IMG/VR virus record: IMGVR_UViG_3300027782_000064
Coordinates: 1 to 64,000 of that record
Length of the DNA stretch: 64,000 nucleotides
Origin: a virus
Direction: 5' to 3' (one strand)
In this document: piece by piece, positions 15,121-22,572 of the stretch
Numbering within the stretch: the first letter of the stretch is position 1
How the letters are laid out: the number at the start of each line of letters is the position of its first letter
Position numbers and translations under genes: made by a program
Notes under the pieces: model-generated
What the model was told of the DNA's origin: nothing
The model's input: the letters and a program-made list of their open reading frames with translations, nothing else
Databases searched by the model: none

Positions 15121-17178
15121 ATGTCTGGAATAAATCCAACCCTTGGACTATCATTAGTAACCGCTGAAGCATTTGCTGGAGTTAATTATTTGGAAAAATT
15201 AGCAGCTCCACTTGGTAAAGCAGGTTTTGCAGAATTAGCAAAAGGAATAGAGCCTGCGGCTAATGAAACTGGGACGTTACAAACAAATGTAAGCTCAATA
15301 TTTAATAAGTTTTCAGTATTTCAGTATTCAGCGTTTAATGCAGGTGCTAGCTATAAAACAGAAGGTCACTTTATTGGATTTTCAAGTAATTTAAAATCCA
15401 ATGCGGAATACGAGGCTGAGGTGGCAAAGGCCTTTACTGAAAAGAAAACTATTCTGGAGAATTTAAAAAAGAATAAAGTTACTACTACCGCTGGGACAAA
15501 GATAATAAATGACCAATTAGCTGCGCTTGATAAAAGTAAGACAGGCGCGGCTGGACGAGCTCGTAGTTTTAAATCAAATATTGAAAATACATTATCAAAT
15601 CCAACTGCACCAGTTTTAATAAAATGGGGAGCAACAAAGTCAGCTGGATCGCCAGTTGGCTTTCAACCATATTCGCTAACTGATTTTATGTTTTGTAAAG
15701 ATTATGGTAAAATTCCAAATAACCGGTTAATAACATTACGTAGATTTCCATTTCCAGTTGATGATTCATTAAGGTTAGGGCAAGTTGACCGAAAACGTAA
15801 TGCATTTCCAGTTGCACAAGCGGTTACCTGGTTTGGTAGTGATACTAATAATTCATTAAGTTCTATTGGAGTTTTTAAATGGGATATGACATTTGGAGAA
15901 CTTTCAGTTAGTGAACAAATTATTACAGGTAATGAAGTAACTCTTACTGATTTACTTGGAATACTAGAAGGCGTTGGAGGAAAGCCTGCTGTTGTTGGAG
16001 GAACTGAAATCGCAAATGTTCTAAAAACTGCATATGCAGCAATTAATGGATCAGATGAAGGTATGCAGCAATTTAGTGGGTATGACGCAAAAATACAAAA
16101 CTATCAAAAGTCCCTATATGATTCAACCTCTGGTCCATATTGGAACCGTATATACGGCCCAGTAAACGTAATTCATAAATCAATGAGACGGGAGAGAGGA
16201 ATGCAAAATCAAAATTGGAATACTTCATTTAGTATAAATTTTAGATATTCATTTAGGTCATTTAATGGTATGAGCCCAAAAATTGTAGCACTAGACTTAA
16301 TTTCAAATTTTATTAACTTGACGTATAATGATGCTCAATTTTTAGGTCAACTTGCTCGATATTTTCCAAAAACCGGATTAAAAATGAGCCCAAGCACAAC
16401 TGAGGCATTTGGTAAAATTTTAACAAGTTGGGGATCAAGCTATACTGGAAATAATGCTGATGCGTTTAGTAAAATTTTAACAAATATGAATAGTGCATTA
16501 GAAGCCGCTGGAAGTTCAATTGCAAATGATCCAATAAAGATAATCGGTCAAGGTCTTCAAACTGGCCTAATGGCACCTGATAAATTAGGAAAGGCAATTC
16601 CTGATCTTATTTCAATTAAATCAGCACTATCAGATAGGCCGGTTGGAGAATGGCATATTGTTGTAGGTAATCCGCTTAATCCAATTTTTGTAATGGGTGA
16701 TTTATTATGTACAAATGTTGATATGGTATGGGATGAAGAACTTGGACCGGATGATTTTCCAACCGGCGTTAAGTTTACCGTAACTCTAAAACAGGGAAAA
16801 CCCAGAGATAAAACTTCAATTGAAAGAATGCTTAATCTTGGAGAAACTAAATTAACATCAGGTATGTTAAGAACGTCCAGCTCATTTGATACATTTGGTG
16901 AAGATAATAGTAAATTATGGAATGAAATAGTAGCAACAGCAGAAGGTGGTCAACAAAAATCGCTTGAGGCGTATTATCAAAGTCTTAGCGCTGGTAAAGG
17001 TACGGATGGTAATAAAGCGAAAGATAGATTTAATCTATTTAGAAATAGATTTTTAACTGGCTATGGAATATATAATAGCGATGAATTGAAAGACGTAACT
17101 ACTGGAGCAGTTGGTAAAAAAGACCTTGATGATAGTTTACTATTATTTTACTATCAACGTCAATACGGTAAAAACTAA
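15121..17178 (+). CDS. Putative baseplate/tail structural protein, 685 residues
   Basis: I cannot assign a T4 counterpart with certainty. The C-terminal half has a pattern seen in tail assembly and baseplate-tube junction proteins of large phages: WNRIYGPVNVIHKSMRRERG, then EWHIVVGNPLNPIFVMGDLL and, after a short acidic stretch, KFTVTLKQGKPRDKTSIERM. This suggests a protein with a strand-rich, tube-like fold similar to gp48/gp54-type or hub-associated proteins. It opens the block that contains the hub (17794), a repeat protein (19293) and the spike (20743), so a baseplate role is likely. N-terminal residues 1-170 are helical and may be an assembly domain. Confidence 0.6.
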   Translation: MSGINPTLGLSLVTAEAFAGVNYLEKLAAPLGKAGFAELAKGIEPAANETGTLQTNVSSIFNKFSVFQYSAFNAGASYKTEGHFIGFSSNLKSNAEYEAEVAKAFTEKKTILENLKKNKVTTTAGTKIINDQLAALDKSKTGAAGRARSFKSNIENTLSNPTAPVLIKWGATKSAGSPVGFQPYSLTDFMFCKDYGKIPNNRLITLRRFPFPVDDSLRLGQVDRKRNAFPVAQAVTWFGSDTNNSLSSIGVFKWDMTFGELSVSEQIITGNEVTLTDLLGILEGVGGKPAVVGGTEIANVLKTAYAAINGSDEGMQQFSGYDAKIQNYQKSLYDSTSGPYWNRIYGPVNVIHKSMRRERGMQNQNWNTSFSINFRYSFRSFNGMSPKIVALDLISNFINLTYNDAQFLGQLARYFPKTGLKMSPSTTEAFGKILTSWGSSYTGNNADAFSKILTNMNSALEAAGSSIANDPIKIIGQGLQTGLMAPDKLGKAIPDLISIKSALSDRPVGEWHIVVGNPLNPIFVMGDLLCTNVDMVWDEELGPDDFPTGVKFTVTLKQGKPRDKTSIERMLNLGETKLTSGMLRTSSSFDTFGEDNSKLWNEIVATAEGGQQKSLEAYYQSLSAGKGTDGNKAKDRFNLFRNRFLTGYGIYNSDELKDVTTGAVGKKDLDDSLLLFYYQRQYGKN

Positions 17179-17188
17179 TCAATATAAT

Positions 17189-17794
17189 ATGATAGATTTA
17201 AAAATATTAGGAAATAAGCTGAATTTTACAAAAACAAATGGTGATATTGTTATTGACCTAACTAGGCGTAGTGTTTCATTTAAAGGCGTATTAGTAAATC
17301 AAGGTAAAAGTTTTATAGTTGATGATGGATTACAGATGAGAGGAGACCTACTTTCAAAAATTCTATATCAAACTACTTCATTTATGTGTGTTTTGTTTAA
17401 GTATAATGGAATATCCAATCCATTTTCATTAGATATTAATGATTTTATTAAAGCGCCAGACGGTGGAGTATTATCGGCAATGTTAACTGAGCCAAGCACC
17501 ATTAATGGAAGTAATAATAATTGGGAGACTTCTACCAGAAAAAAGAAAAAGACTTCATTAATTTCTCCAAAAACTAAACAGGATAAAATGCGGCTTGATT
17601 ATTTACAAAAAAATTCAGGTGTAAATTCAACAATCGCACCTCCTAATATAGCCAAAGACACCTCAGTAAAAGTTGTGAATGGTAAGATTATTTTTGGAGC
17701 TGACGTTACCTCGGTGAAAAAGGAGGACTGCCCTGATCCAATTTCTAGGACTAAGCTGCAAGCCGCATTGGTAAAAAATAAAATATTTGGTTAA
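17189..17794 (+). CDS. Putative baseplate protein, 201 residues
   Basis: The start ATG at 17189 is chosen over one 78 bases upstream because it lies after the stop of the previous gene and follows an A/T-rich leader. The segment CVLFKYNGISNPFSLDIN followed by DFIKAP resembles the LysM-like element of tail proteins such as gp53-type wedge components, where a short 'coupling of position and address' motif ends in a proline. The rest is unassigned, with a basic linker (TRKKKKTSLISPK). The stop overlaps the start of the hub gene (TAATG). Placement between two baseplate genes supports a tail role. Confidence 0.5.
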   Translation: MIDLKILGNKLNFTKTNGDIVIDLTRRSVSFKGVLVNQGKSFIVDDGLQMRGDLLSKILYQTTSFMCVLFKYNGISNPFSLDINDFIKAPDGGVLSAMLTEPSTINGSNNNWETSTRKKKKTSLISPKTKQDKMRLDYLQKNSGVNSTIAPPNIAKDTSVKVVNGKIIFGADVTSVKKEDCPDPISRTKLQAALVKNKIFG

Positions 17795-19290
17795 TGGCAG
17801 CGGTTAAAGATTTAATTATACAAACACTTGAGCCAAAGATTACTCCACCAAGTATTAGTGTGCCTGATTTTGAAACTGCTGGCTCAGATAATAAGATTAG
17901 ATCTGCTGAACAGTCTGGTTATGCTCAACAGTTGGGTAAAAAATCTCCATTAATTAGAATTGGAAATTCCACTATTGCTCCAAATAATGTAATATCAATG
18001 TCAGTATCAATGAATTCAATTATACCGACCATTCATGTAGCGGTAATTGATCCAATGGGAACACTAACTTCACGAACCTATCCTAGAACTAGTTTATTGA
18101 TTACTGCATTTGTTGCACAAAGTCATCCAAAATTAAAATCATTTTCTCAATCATTCTTAATTACAAATGTTCATTCAATACCATTGGGCTTTGGAGAAAC
18201 CAGATATGATTTCTTTGGAGAATTGTATATTCCAAATTTGAATGGTAATTTTATTAAATCATATACTGGCTTAACTTCAGCACAAGCACTAAAAAAAGTA
18301 GCAGAAGAATTGGGATTAGGTTTTGCAACAAATGAAGACACAACTGATGATAAAATGACATGGATTAATCCTAACTTAAATTATAAATCATTTATTAAGC
18401 AGGTAACAGATCACTCATATAAAAATGAAAAATCTTTTTTTGAATGTTTTATTGACAGATATTATGTACTTAATTTTATTAATGTTGAAAAGCAGTTTAA
18501 ACAATTTAGTGATGATAAAGAAATATCAGATGGATATCCGGCAGTATCAACCGATTCAATAGATACGTCTAGAGCAGAAAATGGAAATACGATAGAAGCG
18601 CCAGATGCAACAATTAAGCTTATTTTAACTAATGGCTCAATTGGCAATAAATATTCTGAAATGAAAATTTTGGAATATTCAATGATTGGCGAAAATGGAG
18701 ATATTTTAAAAAATAATGGTTTTAGAAAAAGAATTTTGATCTATAAACATGGAGAGGTTGATCCACTTAATACCTGGTTTGTTGAACCGCTATCTGAAGT
18801 ATCAGCTGATGGAGCAAGTGTATATCAAGTCCCAGAGCTACAAGATTATATAGATAATGATGTTGTTAAATGGATGGGAACCGATTATAATAATACTCAT
18901 TCAAATTATAAATTTGCAAAATTATTAAATAATCATAATTTAGCTGAAGCAAATAAAAATGCACTATTAGTTAAATTGCCAGGATTTAATCATAATATAC
19001 TTAGAGGAAGTAGAGTTAAGGTACACATATATTCAACTAGAGCTCAACAAATGAGTCATGATAGAATAAAAAATGAGTTGGCAGAACCAGTAGATTCTCA
19101 AAAATCTGAGAATCCAATGGAAAGCACTGCCTCCTCTGAAATATTTGATACGTATTTAAGTGATACTTATTATGTAAAAAGTATAGAGTATAATTATAAT
19201 ATACAGGACCCAGAATATAAATTTACAACAACAATGATTTTAGGTAGAAAAAATTGGTTACCTGAACCAAAGGTAGAAAATAAAGAATAA
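17794..19290 (+). CDS. 27: Baseplate hub protein (gp27/gpD-like)
   Basis: The order of strand-rich domains matches hub proteins that form the ring to which the central spike binds (T4 gp27, P2 gpD). Supporting segments are an N-terminal domain with SPLIRIGNSTIAPNNVISMS, a helical element LTSAQALKKVAEELGLGFAT followed shortly by MTWINPNLNYKSFIKQV, and a second barrel with FFECFIDRYYVLNFIN. The C-terminus has KSIEYNYNIQDPEYKFTTTM, typical of the last strand pair. At 498 residues it is longer than T4 gp27 (391). It starts on the stop of the previous gene and is followed after 2 bases by the next gene. The spike gene at 20743 is its expected partner. Confidence 0.65.
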   Translation: MAAVKDLIIQTLEPKITPPSISVPDFETAGSDNKIRSAEQSGYAQQLGKKSPLIRIGNSTIAPNNVISMSVSMNSIIPTIHVAVIDPMGTLTSRTYPRTSLLITAFVAQSHPKLKSFSQSFLITNVHSIPLGFGETRYDFFGELYIPNLNGNFIKSYTGLTSAQALKKVAEELGLGFATNEDTTDDKMTWINPNLNYKSFIKQVTDHSYKNEKSFFECFIDRYYVLNFINVEKQFKQFSDDKEISDGYPAVSTDSIDTSRAENGNTIEAPDATIKLILTNGSIGNKYSEMKILEYSMIGENGDILKNNGFRKRILIYKHGEVDPLNTWFVEPLSEVSADGASVYQVPELQDYIDNDVVKWMGTDYNNTHSNYKFAKLLNNHNLAEANKNALLVKLPGFNHNILRGSRVKVHIYSTRAQQMSHDRIKNELAEPVDSQKSENPMESTASSEIFDTYLSDTYYVKSIEYNYNIQDPEYKFTTTMILGRKNWLPEPKVENKE

Positions 19291-19292
19291 CC

Positions 19293-20681
19293 ATGGCAAA
19301 ATTAATAAATGGAACAAGAAGATGGAAGCAATTTGTAAAAAGTTCGCTTAATGATGTACAAGACCCAGTATTCCTGACATTTGACTTGGACTTTTTATTA
19401 GACATTAATAAACCTGAATTAAGTCACCAACAAACTGCATCAAACGATGGATTATATTTTGATGGATTATTTAAGGCACCACGAACGGAAGTGACTGATG
19501 CAAACGAATATAATATAGTAGAATGGGCAGCAATTGACTGGTTGGAAAGATATGGTTCTCCATGGGCAAAACAGAATTGGCAATATTTAGCAGATGCCCA
19601 AGTATTGTTAAAACAATTACAAGAGAGTCCATGGTATTTTCAATCTATTATGGGAATAGACCAATTATGGAAAGCGGCAAGTAGAGTTAAAGAAGGGGAT
19701 AAAAAAGTTGAAATTACGATAAATTGTCTTGATTCAATACAGCAACCATTACTTAAATTTGCAGAATCCTATCGTAGAGCAATTTATGATTTTGATAAAT
19801 TATGTTATACATTACCTGATAATCTTAGAACATTTGATATGACAATTACCCTATTTGAAATTAGGGATATTAATGATCCTAATGGTAATTTAGAAGATGG
19901 GCTTCACCAATTAAAATATAGACTGCAGCGCTGTGAATTTGATTTTTCAGACATACTTAATGGAGTAGGCTCTACTGAAATTAAATCATATATTGAAGAG
20001 AAGCCATTTACTACATCATTTAAAATTAGAGCAGCTTGGGTAATGGAAGAATCTGAAGCCTCAACTGAGTCAAATTATCATTCACTAGGTATTTTTTCAG
20101 GCCTAGCAAGTTCGCTTGGAAATAAAGCTCAAAATTTACTAGGCAGTATAGCACGACTTCCAGCCCGAATAATTGGAGATCTTACTAATCAATTACAAAC
20201 TAAACTTGAAACCGCATTAGGCGAAAATGTGTATAATAGAACTACTGAGGTACTTGGAACAAATCAACTGTTTGGTAGAACTTCACCAGTTGGACCAGGT
20301 GGCGGAGGAGCTGTTGTTAATGATGATATTTACCCAGGAGTAAATGTGAACCCGAATATAACCAAAATAGCAGAGATTTACCCAGGAGTAAATGTGAACC
20401 CTAATATAACCGATATAGCCGATATTTACCCAGGAGTAGATGTGAAGCCTGACGTAACTGATATAGATGATATTTACCCAGGAGTAGATGTGAAGCCGGT
20501 TATAACAACTGGTATTGATGTTTACCCAGGAGTAGATGTGAAACCTAACGTAACAACCGGAATTGACGTTTACCCAGGAGTAGATGTGAAACCTAACGTA
20601 ACAACCGGAATTGACGTTTACCCAGGAGTAGATGTGAAAGACATAATTAAGGATGGCGATTTGGGTGATGTTTATCCATAA
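19293..20681 (+). CDS. Baseplate-associated protein with seven C-terminal 16-residue repeats
   Basis: The first 340 residues form a mixed alpha/beta domain (for example VEITINCLDSIQQPLLKFAE and FDFSDILNG), possibly a hub or tube-initiator protein, but no family is certain. After a Gly-rich linker (PVGPGGGGAV), residues 346-457 hold seven near-identical repeats built on (I/V)YPGV(N/D)V(N/K)P. Such Pro/Gly-Tyr repeats suggest an extended or beta-solenoid-like appendage. The position between hub and spike genes implies a baseplate centre component. The repeat number could vary between relatives. Confidence 0.6.
   Translation: MAKLINGTRRWKQFVKSSLNDVQDPVFLTFDLDFLLDINKPELSHQQTASNDGLYFDGLFKAPRTEVTDANEYNIVEWAAIDWLERYGSPWAKQNWQYLADAQVLLKQLQESPWYFQSIMGIDQLWKAASRVKEGDKKVEITINCLDSIQQPLLKFAESYRRAIYDFDKLCYTLPDNLRTFDMTITLFEIRDINDPNGNLEDGLHQLKYRLQRCEFDFSDILNGVGSTEIKSYIEEKPFTTSFKIRAAWVMEESEASTESNYHSLGIFSGLASSLGNKAQNLLGSIARLPARIIGDLTNQLQTKLETALGENVYNRTTEVLGTNQLFGRTSPVGPGGGGAVVNDDIYPGVNVNPNITKIAEIYPGVNVNPNITDIADIYPGVDVKPDVTDIDDIYPGVDVKPVITTGIDVYPGVDVKPNVTTGIDVYPGVDVKPNVTTGIDVYPGVDVKDIIKDGDLGDVYP
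20328..20663 (+). repeat. Seven tandem 48-bp coding repeats
   Basis: Each 48-base unit encodes 16 residues starting (I/V)YPGV. Units 5 and 6 (20520-20567 and 20568-20615) are identical at the DNA level, which points to recent duplication; the first units have drifted more. The array is inside the reading frame of the gene 19293-20681 and keeps its frame, so copy number changes would only lengthen or shorten the protein. Confidence 0.9.
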
Positions 20682-20742
20682 TTTTGACAATGTGTAAAGT
20701 GGAATGCTATTAATATGTAAATTGAAAAGTTAAAAAATGTAA

Positions 20743-21546
20743 ATGATAGGACCAAATCAAGATATAGAAAAAGATCCAACTGGATCAGATAATTTAACTA
20801 CCAAATTTCTTGGTGAAGTAATTGATGTTACTGACCCATTACGTGAGGGTCGATGTAAAATTAAAGTATTTAGTATTTTTGATACTTTACCAGTTGAGGA
20901 TATTCCATGGGCAACACAGTCTCAAAAACCTGCATTTTTTGGGCAAGATGCAAAGGCCGGCTCAATTTCAATTCCTAAAAAAGGTGCAATTGTAAATGTC
21001 AGATTTAATAATGGCGACCTTTATTCTCCGGAATATGAACAGGTGCAGGAAATTGGAGATGATATTAAAGAAGAACTTAAAAAGAGTACTGACTATGAAT
21101 ATGAAGGAGCTCACTATATCCTATTTGATGGAGATGAACAAATTAAATTTTGGTTTAATAAAGGTAAAGGCTTAACTCTTGAAATGAAAGACTCTTACCT
21201 AAACATTGATCAAAATTCTAAAATTGAACTTTACCATAAAGACGGTTTGTCGTCAGTTGAATTAGATGGAAATGTTATTACAGTAATGAGTCAATCTCAA
21301 GTAAATGTAGTTTCAAACTCAATTAAAACCAGTGCTCAAAATGTACATATTGATGGTAAAACAACCAGAATTGGATCATCAAATATTGTTGAAAGTGCAG
21401 TAATGGGAGATACGTTATATGCTGCACTATATGGGTTAGCTGCAATGGTTGATGCTAAAATGCCTTCAACGCCAGGAGCAGCACAACAATATATACAAAA
21501 TTTAAGAGATACAATGCTCTCCGAAACTGTAGCAATTGGCCATTAA
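20743..21546 (+). CDS. 5: Baseplate spike protein (gp5/gpV-like OB domain, no lysozyme)
   Basis: The N-terminal OB-fold is recognisable: GEVIDVTDPLREGRCKIKVF at the start, then DIPWATQ, then GSISIPKKGAIVNVRFNNGD with LYSPEY. This is the pattern shared by T4 gp5, P2 gpV and VgrG. The C-terminal half contains repeated beta strands (LTLEMKDSYLNIDQ, IELYHKDGLSSVELDGNVIT, QVNVVSNSIKTSAQNV) suitable for a triple-stranded beta-helix needle. At 267 residues it is less than half the size of T4 gp5 and lacks the central lysozyme domain, so cell-wall cutting must be done by another protein. It sits after the hub gene, its expected partner. Confidence 0.8.
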   Translation: MIGPNQDIEKDPTGSDNLTTKFLGEVIDVTDPLREGRCKIKVFSIFDTLPVEDIPWATQSQKPAFFGQDAKAGSISIPKKGAIVNVRFNNGDLYSPEYEQVQEIGDDIKEELKKSTDYEYEGAHYILFDGDEQIKFWFNKGKGLTLEMKDSYLNIDQNSKIELYHKDGLSSVELDGNVITVMSQSQVNVVSNSIKTSAQNVHIDGKTTRIGSSNIVESAVMGDTLYAALYGLAAMVDAKMPSTPGAAQQYIQNLRDTMLSETVAIGH

Positions 21547-21596
21547 ACTTATTTAGCCTAATTAGTATTAGATAATTAAATTATAATTTACATTTT

Positions 21597-22505
21597 TTGA
21601 AAAATCATTACCAGACACTTGGGGTTTTGGAAACCTCAACTCATGACGATATCCGAAAGGCCTATCGAAAATTGGCAACTAAATATCATCCAGATAAAAA
21701 TAGTGGAAGTTCTGAAGCAGAAGATAAATTTAAAGAGGTAGCAGCAGCTTATGAAACCTTAGGTAATGAGGATAAGCGTAAGGCATATGACCATTCCAGA
21801 AATTTTAAAGGATCGGCTAATGCTGATTTTTTTGGTAATTTTGGATCATTTAGAGATTTTTCATTTGGTGGATCTAGAGTACATGATTTTAAGAATTTAA
21901 CAATACCTATTGATAAATGGGCAACAATTAAGGAATTAATGGATGGAGCTATATTTGATATACCATATATTGTAAATAAAACAATTAGTGGCTCAACTAA
22001 AGCTGAAAATAAACAAGTTAGGGTTAAAATTGACTTGGCAAATGAAAGTTATCCAATTTCATTTGATAATGGAAGATATTTAATTACTTTAAAGATTAGA
22101 GGAGGAGGTTCAAGTCAAGAAATTGAAGACTTTGACTATTCTGGTAAAAAAAGAAATACCGTAGTTACTGGTGATTTAATAGTTCGAATAAACATTGATA
22201 TGTTAGGCCTTGCTATTGATCAAAGTGATATTATTCAAGAGTTTGAGCTAAGTTTACATGATATATTATTTACTGAAGAAGTTATCCTGGAAAGCCCAAT
22301 GGGCAAAAAATATCGTATTAAATCATTTAATCGAGATAATTTAAGTAATATAACAGTTAAAATACCTAATCAAGGATTGATCTCAGCTTTTGGTAATACA
22401 GGAAGCTATGTGTTTAAGATCCTGGTTAAAAAGCCAAATTTTTTAAATATTAGTGAAGAAAACTTACAAATTTTAAAAGACTTGCTGATTGACGTTAATA
22501 AATAA
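21597..22505 (+). CDS. dnaJ: DnaJ/CbpA-like co-chaperone
   Basis: Residues 1-70 are a full J domain: [20 protein letters not shown], then [10 protein letters not shown] with the essential His-Pro-Asp, then [20 protein letters not shown] Gly/Phe-rich linker ([15 protein letters not shown]) follows, then two beta-sandwich substrate-binding domains as in class II J proteins (CbpA). There is no Cys-rich zinc domain. It would stimulate a host DnaK. The start is TTG at 21597 (MKNHYQTLG), as no ATG lies in frame before the J domain. It is located between spike and prohead protease genes, so it is expressed late, when virion proteins must be folded. Confidence 0.92.
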   Translation: MKNHYQTLGVLETSTHDDIRKAYRKLATKYHPDKNSGSSEAEDKFKEVAAAYETLGNEDKRKAYDHSRNFKGSANADFFGNFGSFRDFSFGGSRVHDFKNLTIPIDKWATIKELMDGAIFDIPYIVNKTISGSTKAENKQVRVKIDLANESYPISFDNGRYLITLKIRGGGSSQEIEDFDYSGKKRNTVVTGDLIVRINIDMLGLAIDQSDIIQEFELSLHDILFTEEVILESPMGKKYRIKSFNRDNLSNITVKIPNQGLISAFGNTGSYVFKILVKKPNFLNISEENLQILKDLLIDVNK

Positions 22506-22544
22506 TGTTAGTACGGCCTACCTAGAGTAATAGGAATGGGCGCG

Positions 22545-22555
22545 TATAAATAATC
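22545..22555 (+). promoter_or_regulatory. Late promoter of the protease-scaffold gene
   Basis: TATAAATAATC, an exact T4-type TATAAATA core, lies 18 bases before the TTG start at 22573. Predicted transcription start near 22558. Confidence 0.75.
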
Positions 22556-22572
22556 AAAAAAGTCTAACTAAG

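Noticed and set aside
20328-20663. Tandem 48-bp units considered as a CRISPR array or iteron origin
   Set aside because: The units are contiguous without spacers, keep the reading frame and encode conserved YPGV repeats, so they are coding repeats. The open frame on the opposite strand is only their shadow.
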